From positions 1 through 25,982 of the forward strand of contig JAGAES010000154.1 in assembly GCA_017613055.1 (NCBI GenBank): a stretch of 25,982 bases of DNA, read 5' to 3'. The notes under the pieces are model-generated. The model saw only the letters and a program-made list of their open reading frames with translations, did not search any database and had not been told where the DNA came from. Made by a program: the position numbers and the translations under genes. Positions 1-6,766 of the stretch are shown piece by piece; position 1 is the first letter of the stretch; each line of letters begins with the position of its first letter. This DNA comes from Lachnospiraceae bacterium (GTDB taxonomy: Bacteria; Bacillota_A; Clostridia; Lachnospirales; Lachnospiraceae).

Positions 1-1104
1 GTTATCGTCAAGGCTGTCCACCTTCTGTGCTTCGGAAAGCGGTGCAAGCGTTACGATATCGCAGATCTGCGTCTGTCCGCGGGTGAACATCGAAGAACCG
101 TGAACTCTCGGAATGAGGTCAACCTCAGCGGCAAGAGGACGGATTTCGGTAATCGCACGGCCGTCGGGACGCTTCTGGTCCTTCAGAATCATCTTGCGGA
201 CGGTCTTCTTCTCGTACTGGTAAACTGCCTCGTCAATCAGAGGAAGCCACTCGGCATTGTCCGCGAAGCGCTCTGCAAGCGTGTCCTTCATCGCGCGGAT
301 GCGCTCTTCTCTTTCCTGCTTCTCAGGAGAGAACATCAGAACTTCCATGTCTGCAGGAGGAACGATTTCCTTGATGGCTGCAAAAAGTTCTTCGGGAATT
401 GCGCAGCTTGTGTAAGCGTGTTTCGGCTTGCCGCACTCGGCAACAATCTTGTCGATGAACTTGATGATTTCCTTGTTGGTGGCGTCTGCAAGATAGATGG
501 CTTCAATCATCTTGGCTTCGGGAAGCTCGTTCGCACCGGCCTCAATCATGATAACCTTATCTCTTGTCGAAGCTACGGTCAGCTTCAGGTCGCCCTTCTG
601 GGTCTGCTCCTGCGTCGGATTCAGAATGAACTGTCCGTCAATCATGCCGACCTGCGTCGTTGCGCACGGACCGTCGAACGGAATGTCCGAAATCGCAACC
701 GCAATCGCGGAACCGAGCATCGCGGTGAGCTCGGGCGTGCATTCCGGATCAACCGAAAGCACAAGGTTGTTGATCGTTACGTCGTTCCGGTAATCCTTCG
801 GGAACAGAGGACGCATCGGACGGTCGATGACACGGGAAGTAAGAATCGCGTTCTCGCTTGCCTTTCCTTCACGCTTGTTGAAGCCTCCGGGAATCTTACC
901 GACTGCGTACATCTTCTCCTCGTATTCGACACTCAGAGGGAAGAAATCAATGCCGTCACGCGACTTTTCGCTGGCGGTCGCGGTCGAAAGCACCGTCGTA
1001 TCGCCGTAGTGCATGAGTGCTGCACCGTTAGCCTGCTTGGCAACCCGGTCGATATCGACGGTCAGGGTTCTGCCGGCAAGCTCCATGCTGAAACTTTTGT
1101 ACAT
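1..1104 (-). CDS. pnp: Polynucleotide phosphorylase, N-terminal 368 codons (cut by window edge)
   Basis: PNPase is a phosphorolytic 3'-5' exoribonuclease acting in mRNA decay, usually as a trimer in the cytoplasm. The minus-strand frame is open from the ATG at 1104 to base 1 and lacks its 3' half; the family is about 700 residues. Reading it gives the first RNase PH-like domain (GKIPGGFNKREG, then SRVIDRPMRPLFP), the all-helical middle domain, and the start of the second RNase PH-like domain (RPDGRAITEIRPL, then HGSSMFTRGQTQ), all hallmark PNPase segments. An AAAGGAG ribosome binding site lies 4 bases before the ATG. The gene has its own extended -10 promoter and a leader with a long stem-loop, which suggests the post-transcriptional autocontrol known for pnp in E. 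coli. In many bacteria pnp directly follows rpsO; here a folate unit and a cellulase lie between them. Confidence 0.97.
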   Translation of the reverse strand, partial: MYKSFSMELAGRTLTVDIDRVAKQANGAALMHYGDTTVLSTATASEKSRDGIDFFPLSVEYEEKMYAVGKIPGGFNKREGKASENAILTSRVIDRPMRPLFPKDYRNDVTINNLVLSVDPECTPELTAMLGSAIAVAISDIPFDGPCATTQVGMIDGQFILNPTQEQTQKGDLKLTVASTRDKVIMIEAGANELPEAKMIEAIYLADATNKEIIKFIDKIVAECGKPKHAYTSCAIPEELFAAIKEIVPPADMEVLMFSPEKQEREERIRAMKDTLAERFADNAEWLPLIDEAVYQYEKKTVRKMILKDQKRPDGRAITEIRPLAAEVDLIPRVHGSSMFTRGQTQICDIVTLAPLSEAQKVDSLDDN

Positions 1105-1130
1105 AGTACTCCTTTCTGTGCGGAGCCCCC

Positions 1131-1178
1131 GTAACAACTGATAAATCCACCGCTTCCGGCGGGCTTATCAGTAGTCAC
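1131..1178 (-). promoter_or_regulatory. Long stem-loop in the pnp leader
   Basis: In the minus-strand transcript two 14-base arms (plus-strand 1165-1178 and 1131-1144) can form 13 pairs, including one G-U pair, with a single U-U mismatch. The 20-base interior can fold further through CCGC/GCGG. The stem ends 26 bases before the pnp start codon, just upstream of the AAAGGAG site, and there is no U-tract after it, so it is not a terminator. E. coli pnp has an RNase III-cleaved leader stem used for autoregulation. A like role here is inference from position only. Confidence 0.6.
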
Positions 1179-1238
1179 GGCAATAAGACTCCGTATAGTT
1201 ATTTTGTTATGCGTGCACAAAGACCCGCATTCTTGCTT

Positions 1239-1270
1239 ATTATACCATACATGTGCGAAAAATGCTACAA
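1239..1270 (-). promoter_or_regulatory. Extended -10 promoter of pnp
   Basis: The minus strand has TATAAT at 1244-1239 preceded by TGG, giving a TGn extended -10 element. No good -35 hexamer stands at 17 bases, as expected for extended -10 promoters; the upstream tract is T-rich. It lies between the cellulase terminator and the pnp leader stem, giving a leader of about 130 bases. Confidence 0.65.
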
Positions 1271-1321
1271 AAAAAAGCAAAAAAAGAGGACCGAAAGGGG
1301 CAAAAAAAGCCTCTTTCGGTC
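1270..1321 (-). terminator. Rho-independent terminator after the folate/cellulase unit
   Basis: Plus-strand arms 1289-1301 and 1309-1321 form a 13-position stem with one mismatch and a 7-base loop. On the minus strand it is followed by CUC and a run of seven U, then GC and a further U run. It starts 12 bases beyond the cellulase stop codon and closes the folT-folC-folC-cellulase unit. Confidence 0.9.
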
Positions 1322-1333
1322 TCATTTTCCGTT

Positions 1334-3049
1334 CTAATACGAAATCGATACGCTTTCGATTGTCAAAGGGGCGTCACAGGACAGGATAAACCCGACTCCC
1401 GTTAGGCTGTCTCCCGCTCCGACCGAGCCGTTCCAGCTCTCCGGAGTGAGCGTAAAAGTCTTACCGGACGACGTAAACCGGCAGCACCAGAAATTGTTCG
1501 ACGTGACGGTCGTTCCGCAGGCAAATGTGATTTTCCACCCGCTGATTGCGTGACCGCTCTTGTTCTTCACGTTCAGGTCCATCTGGTAACAGTATTTGCC
1601 TTTTTCCATCCAGGTGTTGGTCGAAACAAGGGACACGGAACAACCGTTTGCGGTTCCGTTAAAGGATACTCCCTTCGGGGCATCGGCGTCCCCTCCGGAA
1701 TAACCCTTCTGCGACTCTCGGATAATCGCTTCGATTTCCTCGTCGGTTACCGGCATCTTCCCGTGCAGGATGCTGACAAGCCAATTCCCTTCGGTCGACA
1801 GGTCGTCCGCAGTGAACCCATACAGTTTCTTGACATCGGGCTGTATAAGCGAAGAGCTTTCGTTCTTGTTCGCAAGGTTCCAGCATACGTAGCTTACCTT
1901 ATATTCGTCCATGACGATAACCCATTTGTTGGCTTCCTCGATGTCGCAGCGGCCGTTGCCGGATGCATCGGTGATGCCGAATTCGCTGACGAATACCGGA
2001 AGTCCTGCCTTGATGGCACTGACCATCTTCTGCCTCAGGTTATCCTTATGCGTTCCCGCATAGAAATGAAGCGCATACATCAGGTTCGTGCCCTTCACGG
2101 GATCGGCTGCTGCGCGGTCCACGTCCTGGCTCCAGGTAGGCGTTCCGATGATGATGATATTATCGGGCGCGTTCGCGCGGATGATCGGAATGATGATTTC
2201 GGCGTATTCCTTAATCTCCCGCCAGTCGGTTCCGCCGTTCGGCTCGTTACAGATTTCGAAGATGACGTTGCCGTAATTGCCGTATTCTTCCGACATTTCC
2301 GCAAAGAACGATTTCGCCTGGCCGACGTATTTCATCGGTGTCAGGTCGTGAAGAATATGCCAGTCGATAATCACATAGAGACCAAGTTCGGTCGCGTACA
2401 TCACGCCGTTGTGAATTACCTTTTTCAGTTCCTCCTGAACGGCTTCGCCGCCGACGCAGTATCCGTTCTCGTCGGTATACATCGCAAGACGGATTACGTT
2501 GGCTCCCCATTCGTCGCGGATTGTCCGGAAGGTATCCCGGTTTACGTATTCGGGAAACCATTGAAGGCCATGTGTGCTGACGCCTTTAAGCTGGAATTCC
2601 TTTCCGTGGGAATCGAGAATCTTCGTCCCTGAAACGCGAAGCTCGCCGTGATTCCCATAAGGGCTCCCTTCTTCCGGTATCCAGTCCGGATCAAGCGGCT
2701 TCGGACTCGGCAAAGGAGTCGGCGTAAAGGTCGGCACCGGCGTGAAGGTCGGGGTCGGCGTAAAGGTCGGTGTAGGGGTTTCTGTAGGTTCCGGCGATGG
2801 CGTGTCGGTCGGAAGCGGAGTCGGCGAATCGGTCGGCGCCCCTGTCGGAACAAGGCTCGGCGTTACGGTTTCCGCATTCGTCGGAAATAACGACACCGTC
2901 TTCGTCGGCTTCGGCTTATCTTCGTTCGAGAGGCTGTCCGTAACGGCATGGTAAACCGTATAGCCTGTGAAAAGAAGAATAACCGCAATCAGAACGGCCG
3001 GAACAATGACCCATAAGCGGGACAGTTTTCGTTTCGTTTCATCTTTCAT
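1334..3049 (-). CDS. Membrane-anchored GH5 endoglucanase (cellulase) with C-terminal CBM2-like domain
   Basis: Predicted surface glycoside hydrolase of family 5, cleaving beta-1,4-glucan. Order in 571 residues: short basic N-terminus, one membrane segment (about 11-29) acting as a signal anchor, a Pro/Thr/Ser-rich linker (about 42-120) with TPTFTP-type repeats, a GH5 barrel (about 130-430), and a CBM2-like beta domain (about 460-571) with conserved Trp and ESWNGSVGAGDS. GH5 marks are ICNEPNG, with likely acid/base Glu269, and VSEFGITDASG, with likely nucleophile Glu356; also His328 and Trp390. No signal-peptidase or LPXTG site is evident, so the enzyme is probably tethered by its N-terminus. 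It starts 9 bases after the second folC stop, with only a weak GAG as ribosome binding site, and ends before a strong terminator, so it seems to be the last gene of the folate transcript. Exact substrate (cellulose, xyloglucan, mixed-linkage glucan) is unknown. Confidence 0.9.
   Translation of the reverse strand: MKDETKRKLSRLWVIVPAVLIAVILLFTGYTVYHAVTDSLSNEDKPKPTKTVSLFPTNAETVTPSLVPTGAPTDSPTPLPTDTPSPEPTETPTPTFTPTPTFTPVPTFTPTPLPSPKPLDPDWIPEEGSPYGNHGELRVSGTKILDSHGKEFQLKGVSTHGLQWFPEYVNRDTFRTIRDEWGANVIRLAMYTDENGYCVGGEAVQEELKKVIHNGVMYATELGLYVIIDWHILHDLTPMKYVGQAKSFFAEMSEEYGNYGNVIFEICNEPNGGTDWREIKEYAEIIIPIIRANAPDNIIIIGTPTWSQDVDRAAADPVKGTNLMYALHFYAGTHKDNLRQKMVSAIKAGLPVFVSEFGITDASGNGRCDIEEANKWVIVMDEYKVSYVCWNLANKNESSSLIQPDVKKLYGFTADDLSTEGNWLVSILHGKMPVTDEEIEAIIRESQKGYSGGDADAPKGVSFNGTANGCSVSLVSTNTWMEKGKYCYQMDLNVKNKSGHAISGWKITFACGTTVTSNNFWCCRFTSSGKTFTLTPESWNGSVGAGDSLTGVGFILSCDAPLTIESVSISY
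2714..2779 (-). repeat. TPTFTP-type repeats in the cellulase linker
   Basis: The DNA repeats a GTCGGCGTAAAGGTCGG-like pattern (plus strand) that encodes TPTFTP/TPVPTF units at residues 91-112. This is a low-complexity, probably extended and surface-exposed linker between anchor and catalytic domain. Such repeats can change copy number between strains. Confidence 0.75.
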
Positions 3050-3058
3050 GGTGTTTAC

Positions 3059-4327
3059 TCAGTTTTTATCCTCTTTAAACAGCGAACGGATCCGGTCGGT
3101 CATGTAAAGGGAACCGATGCATAGAATGATGTCCCTTTCCGTTCCGTTTTCAACAAGTTCCCGGATTTCCTCATCCGGATTATCGACAACGGTCATGTCG
3201 AATTCTTCGCAAAGCGCGGGCAGGTCTTCTTCGGGAATCGCCCGCGGATGGTCAAACCGCCAGAAACGGATATCCGCGGCGAATCCGCGGATCAGCGAAA
3301 GCATGGTCCGGTAATCCTTGTCGCCGAGTATTCCGGTTACGACGTGGATTCTTTTGCCGGCAAATGCCGGGCCGTTGAAGAAGTCTTCCGCAGCCGAAAT
3401 GCATTGCGGATTGTGTCCTCCGTCGACATATACGGCGGGTTTTCTGTGTAACAGTTCCATTCTGCCGGGCCAGTATACGTCGGAAAGCCCATGCAGAAGG
3501 TCGGAGTCTTCCACCGGGAAGCCGAAGTTCTTAAGCAGCCGGATCGTTTCGATGCAGACCGCACAGTTCTTCTGCTGATGTCTTCCGAGCAGGTTGCATT
3601 CGACATCGTATGTAAGGTAACGGAAATGCTCGAAGTTCGGAACGGCAGGCAGCTGTTTTAACTGCTTCAGGTCGGCCGTGATAAGAGGCGCGTGCTTCTC
3701 TTCCGCCCGCTTTTTAAGCACCGTAAGGGCTTCATCGCAGGACGGATACAGAACAACCGGCACGCCTTCCTTGATGATTCCGGCTTTGGCTTCCGCTATC
3801 TCTTCAATTGAACTGCCGAGCACGGCGCAATGGTCGAGCCCGATATTCATGATAACGGTTGCAAGAGGCTTTGTTACGATATTGGTCGGATCGAAAGTGC
3901 CGCCGAGACCGGTTTCCAATACTATAATATCACATTTCCCGCGGGAGAAGTATAAAAATGCAAGAATCGTTAACAGTTCAAACTGATTCGGCGTCTCGGG
4001 AAGAGTGTCCGTATAAGCGAAAACCTCTTCGGCAAGCGCGGTCAGCTTTTCTTTCGGGATGAGTTCTCCGTTAATCTGAATCCGCTCGCGGAAATCGTGC
4101 AGATACGGTGACGTGAACAGGCCGACGCGGTAGCCGGCTTCTCTGAGTACCGAATGTAACATCGCGCAGACGGAGCCTTTACCGTTCGTTCCGGCAACAT
4201 GGACAACCGGGACGGTCTCTTCGGGGTTTTTGAAATGCGTCATCGTCTTTTTCATGCGGTCAAGTCCGGCGAACTTCGAAAAGAAGCTTTTGGATGTCAG
4301 TTTGGTAAGGATTTCCTCGTAAGTCAA
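3059..4327 (-). CDS. folC: Folylpolyglutamate synthase / dihydrofolate synthase, canonical copy
   Basis: Mur-ligase-family enzyme that adds glutamate to dihydropteroate or to reduced folates with ATP, trapping folate in the cytoplasm. In 422 residues: P-loop GTNGKGS (46-52), folate-loop TSPYLHDFRERI (72-83), LETGLGGTFDPTN (137-149), MNIGLDH, KAGII with the presumed carbamylated Lys181, LLGRHQ (247-251) and C-terminal-domain DGGHNP (302-307). All key motifs are intact. Start chosen at TTG 4327: GAGGTG lies just upstream and the protein then begins MTYEEI, as usual for the family; the frame is open further upstream only inside the preceding gene. It begins 8 bases after the stop of the first folC. 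Length fits the family (about 420-430). Confidence 0.93.
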   Translation of the reverse strand: MTYEEILTKLTSKSFFSKFAGLDRMKKTMTHFKNPEETVPVVHVAGTNGKGSVCAMLHSVLREAGYRVGLFTSPYLHDFRERIQINGELIPKEKLTALAEEVFAYTDTLPETPNQFELLTILAFLYFSRGKCDIIVLETGLGGTFDPTNIVTKPLATVIMNIGLDHCAVLGSSIEEIAEAKAGIIKEGVPVVLYPSCDEALTVLKKRAEEKHAPLITADLKQLKQLPAVPNFEHFRYLTYDVECNLLGRHQQKNCAVCIETIRLLKNFGFPVEDSDLLHGLSDVYWPGRMELLHRKPAVYVDGGHNPQCISAAEDFFNGPAFAGKRIHVVTGILGDKDYRTMLSLIRGFAADIRFWRFDHPRAIPEEDLPALCEEFDMTVVDNPDEEIRELVENGTERDIILCIGSLYMTDRIRSLFKEDKN

Positions 4328-4335
4328 GATACACC

Positions 4336-5589
4336 TCAAATCATCAGTCCGGCATTCCGGACCTCTTTTTCTAACTCCGTCATCATATAAAGGCTTCCGG
4401 TACATAAAACCGGACAACCTTTCCGGTAAGCCTCAGCCGCTTCTTCCGCGGCTTCCGAAAGCGTTTTATATGCTTCCGCTTCCGCCCCTTGCGAACGAAG
4501 AAGCTTTCGTAAATCCTTCGCGGGAAGCGCACGCGGGTTATCGGGCGTTACGCAGAGAAAACGCGCGGCGTACGGCATGAGCATCCGGTACATCGTCACA
4601 TAATCCTTGTCGGCCATGACGCCGGTCACGATTGTATATTTCTTCCTGTCAGGCATCGCATCGAGCGTTTTCGTAAGCGCTTCGATGCAGTCCGGGTTAT
4701 GTCCTCCGTCCATAATCCAGTACGGATTTGTCTTCCGGATCTGGAACCGGAACGGAAGCTTCGCCTGCTGAAGGCCTTCTTTGATTGCGCCGTCCGTCAG
4801 GAAAACATCCTTCATCCGAAGCGCGTAAACCGCTGCGCAAAGCGTTTTGGCATTACTCTTCTGAAACAGACCGGGCATCGAAAGCTTCGCCTGAAGGCTT
4901 TCCTGCGAAACCGGTATCGACGGGTCGCCGGCATATAAAAACGGGCTGTTGTTGTCAAATGCGAACTGTTCGCAGTACTTCCGGATTTCCTTTTCATTTT
5001 CCGAAAGAACGAGGGCTTCCCCTTTCGATACGATGCCGAGTTTTTCTTTCAAAATCTCAAGCTTCGTATTGCCGAGGTATAGCATATGGTCCATCGCAAT
5101 ATGTGTGACAATTGTGAGGTACCCGGGGGCATCAAGATGCGTGGCGTCCTTTCCGCCGCCCATGCCTGCCTCCAAAACCGCATATTCGCATTCCGCTTCC
5201 GTAAACAGAAGGATTCCGAGCGCAACGGAAAGCTCGAATTCGCTTGGATAATCCGCTTCGGAGAACCCGCCGCATACGGTTTGAAGCGTTTCGGCCGCAC
5301 GGCAGTAAGCTTCATCCGGGACTTCCTCCGTACCGATCCGGTAATAGTCCTTAAGACCGAACAGGGCCGGTGAGGACATCGTTCCGACGCGGTAGCCGCC
5401 CGCATGAAGGACCGACGAAAGCATTGCGGAAACCGAGCCTTTGCCGTTCGTTCCGACGACATGGATAATCCTGAGAGTCCGTTCGGGATGCCCTAACAGT
5501 TCCATGAGCCGGTGAATTCTTGAAAGCCCGGGTTTCGATACGTTCGTCTTCTCATTTTTCACAAAAGCATAAGCTTCTTCAATCGTCAA
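4336..5589 (-). CDS. folC: Divergent FolC paralogue (folylpolyglutamate synthase-like)
   Basis: Second Mur-ligase-family folylpolyglutamate synthase-like protein, 417 residues. Conserved: P-loop GTNGKGS (46-52), HIAMDH, the Lys183 of KEKLGI, DGGHNP (294-299) and TGVMADKDY. Changed relative to the neighbouring copy: the folate-loop reads SSPALFGLKDYYRI (72-85) rather than TSPYLHDFRERI, EAGMGGGKDATH replaces ETGLGGTFDPTN, and MPGLFQ replaces LLGRHQ. ATP chemistry seems kept while the pterin/folate pocket has drifted. TTG start at 5589 with GAGGAG 7 bases before it; it overlaps the folT end by 11 bases. It probably glutamylates imported reduced folate, with dihydrofolate synthase activity perhaps lost; another acceptor is possible. 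Confidence 0.88.
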   Translation of the reverse strand: MTIEEAYAFVKNEKTNVSKPGLSRIHRLMELLGHPERTLRIIHVVGTNGKGSVSAMLSSVLHAGGYRVGTMSSPALFGLKDYYRIGTEEVPDEAYCRAAETLQTVCGGFSEADYPSEFELSVALGILLFTEAECEYAVLEAGMGGGKDATHLDAPGYLTIVTHIAMDHMLYLGNTKLEILKEKLGIVSKGEALVLSENEKEIRKYCEQFAFDNNSPFLYAGDPSIPVSQESLQAKLSMPGLFQKSNAKTLCAAVYALRMKDVFLTDGAIKEGLQQAKLPFRFQIRKTNPYWIMDGGHNPDCIEALTKTLDAMPDRKKYTIVTGVMADKDYVTMYRMLMPYAARFLCVTPDNPRALPAKDLRKLLRSQGAEAEAYKTLSEAAEEAAEAYRKGCPVLCTGSLYMMTELEKEVRNAGLMI

Positions 5590-6166
5590 TGCGTTGCTCC
5601 TCTTCTTCCGCCTGAACCATTCCGTTCGCGTTCAGGTAGGCGCGGATTCTCGGGAATACAAAACTGTTGCAGCTGTAAAGTACCGGAATTTCGACAATCG
5701 TCAGGAAAAGCGCCTGTACGAAGCGGCCGAACCAGAACAGTCCGGTGCCGGAAAAACCACCGAACAGAATCAGTCCGATCGAAGTGATCAGGCCGCCGGC
5801 AAACTGGTCTGCTACGGCCGTCAGAACCGTCGGAATGACGCCGGGTTCCTTCTTTCGATACGAATAACCGAATACCAGGCCGCGGAAGCAGGCCGATAAG
5901 GAAATCAGCGGGTTGATGCTCGGATAAAACATCATCGCACCGATCACGTCGGCCGCCAGGCCTGTGAAAGCGCTGACTGCAATACCGTACAGTCCGCCGG
6001 CGAAGATGCCGAAACAGAATCCGGTAATGGCTCTTGCGATAAATGTGAGGCCGATCCGGTACATCGGCGTGCTGATTGACAGAAACCGTTCGAAGATAAT
6101 CTGAACGGCAATCATCATGGCTGCGGCCGTGATAATCAAAGCGGTTGTCTTTCTTTGTTTTCTCAT
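5579..6166 (-). CDS. folT: Folate ECF transporter substrate-binding component FolT
   Basis: Integral membrane S-component that binds folate and works with the shared ECF module (EcfA, EcfA', EcfT), which is not in this window. The 195-residue protein starts MRKQRKTTALIITAAAM, has about five to six hydrophobic segments, small-residue-rich stretches such as GFCFGIFAGGLYGIAVSAFTG, and a charged Glu-rich tail; size and layout fit ECF S-components. The start at 6166 is fixed by AAGGAGG 7 bases upstream; an upstream extension of the frame would run through the riboswitch. The THF riboswitch directly before it makes the folate assignment strong. Translation is probably controlled by sequestering that ribosome binding site. 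Confidence 0.92.
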   Translation of the reverse strand: MRKQRKTTALIITAAAMMIAVQIIFERFLSISTPMYRIGLTFIARAITGFCFGIFAGGLYGIAVSAFTGLAADVIGAMMFYPSINPLISLSACFRGLVFGYSYRKKEPGVIPTVLTAVADQFAGGLITSIGLILFGGFSGTGLFWFGRFVQALFLTIVEIPVLYSCNSFVFPRIRAYLNANGMVQAEEEEQRIDD

Positions 6167-6173
6167 AAAAAAA

Positions 6174-6221
6174 CCTCCTTCTGTCCCGTAATGAGCTACA
6201 AAAGGAGTGTTCCCATGTAGC
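6174..6221 (-). promoter_or_regulatory. Expression platform of the THF riboswitch (anti-Shine-Dalgarno hairpin)
   Basis: In the transcript CUCCUUUU (plus 6200-6207) can pair over 8 bases with AGAAGGAG (plus 6175-6182), masking the folT ribosome binding site. A competing hairpin GCUACA/UGUAGC (plus 6216-6221 and 6195-6200) uses bases just 3' of the aptamer closing stem. This layout suits control of translation: folate bound gives a masked site; folate free lets the competing hairpin form. The pairing is seen; the switching direction is inferred. Confidence 0.65.
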
Positions 6222-6320
6222 AGCGGGATGCGAGTTTCGTACCGCAAGACAAGGCTTTTCGTTCCGAAGGCAACTCCCCGTCCTTCGGACACTTAACGCA
6301 CAAAACTCTACTCTGCACCT
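6217..6320 (-). ncRNA. Tetrahydrofolate (THF) riboswitch aptamer
   Basis: The minus-strand RNA contains the marks of the folT-type THF aptamer in order: closing stem GCAG...CUGC, GAGUAGA, P2 arm GAGUUU (plus 6303-6308), the conserved GCGUUAAGUG (plus 6290-6299), P3 UCCGAAGG/CCUUCGGA (plus 6282-6289 and 6263-6270), AACGAA (plus 6258-6263), GCGGU, the P2 partner AAACUC (plus 6232-6237) and GCAUCCCGC. The P3 loop GGGGAG can pair with AUCCC before the closing stem, as in the known pseudoknot. The gene downstream is a folate transporter component, which agrees with the ligand. Confidence 0.93.
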
Positions 6321-6336
6321 GTTTTCTGTTATACTT

Positions 6337-6361
6337 AAGGGCCATGCTGAACATGGCCCTT
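6337..6361 (-). other. Perfect hairpin between rpsO and the riboswitch
   Basis: Two perfectly complementary 10-base arms (AAGGGCCATG and its complement) enclose a 5-base loop, starting about 10 bases after the rpsO stop. No U-tract follows on the minus strand (next bases AAGUAUAAC), so it is not a classical terminator. It may protect the rpsO 3' end. TATAAC immediately after could be a weak -10 element for the riboswitch transcript, but I see no good -35. Confidence 0.6.
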
Positions 6362-6370
6362 ACGGTCGAA

Positions 6371-6637
6371 CTATTTACGGATATCGAGCTTCTCAATCAA
6401 AGCACGGTAAGCATTGATGTCCTTGGATTTCAGATAATCCAAGAGACCGCGTCTCTGACCGACCATCTTGTAAAGACCGCGGCGGGAATGGTTATCCTGC
6501 TTGTTGTTCTTCAGATGCTCGGTGAGTTCCTTAATCCGTGCGGTAAGGAGAGCTACCTGTACTTCGGTGGAACCGGTATCTTCCGGATTCTTACCGAACT
6601 CGGCAACGATTGCTGCCTTCTGCTCTTTACTGATCAT
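6371..6637 (-). CDS. rpsO: 30S ribosomal protein S15
   Basis: Binds the central domain of 16S rRNA early in small-subunit assembly. The 88-residue product (family length 88-89) has the typical features [30 protein letters not shown] and [11 protein letters not shown]. The start ATG at 6637 is chosen because GGAGG lies 8 bases upstream and the family begins MISKEQK; the frame is open further upstream but those residues are leader. It has its own promoter and an about 80-base structured leader, so it is probably transcribed apart from the preceding infB-type operon. Confidence 0.98.
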   Translation of the reverse strand: MISKEQKAAIVAEFGKNPEDTGSTEVQVALLTARIKELTEHLKNNKQDNHSRRGLYKMVGQRRGLLDYLKSKDINAYRALIEKLDIRK

Positions 6638-6669
6638 TTTCGTGTCCTCCGATTCATGATTTACGCCGT

Positions 6670-6716
6670 GCCCTGAGTCCCGGTTGAGGAATCCAAAAAC
6701 CAAGGGCCGGTCAACG
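6670..6716 (-). promoter_or_regulatory. Structured rpsO leader, possible S15 autoregulatory site
   Basis: The short leader can fold in alternative ways: GCCCU/AGGGC (plus 6703-6707 with 6670-6674) enclosing GGUU/AACC (plus 6698-6701 with 6682-6685), or GUUGA/UCAAC and CCGG/CCGG pairings using the same bases. Overlapping options like this fit a pseudoknot-type S15 repressor site, as known in several bacteria with unrelated structures. Role inferred only from position and pairing. Confidence 0.4.
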
Positions 6717-6722
6717 TGTGTT

Positions 6723-6751
6723 ACTATAGCATATCGAAAGCCTTTTGTAAA
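6723..6751 (-). promoter_or_regulatory. Sigma-A promoter of rpsO
   Basis: The minus strand has TTTACA (6751-6746), a 17-base spacer, and TATAGT (6728-6723). It lies between the rhomboid stop codon and rpsO, giving a leader of about 80 bases. Confidence 0.85.
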
Positions 6752-6766
6752 TAGTTTCTTTCGATT

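Noticed and set aside
100..1134. 344-codon plus-strand frame opposite pnp
   Set aside because: The minus strand reads as canonical PNPase throughout; the plus frame has no recognisable domain and is a shadow.
1550..2632. 360-codon plus-strand frame opposite the cellulase
   Set aside because: The minus strand has complete GH5 motifs; this frame lacks domain features and a ribosome binding site.
6167..6292. N-terminal extension of FolT by 42 codons
   Set aside because: The region is the riboswitch aptamer and expression platform; the ATG at 6166 has a strong ribosome binding site.
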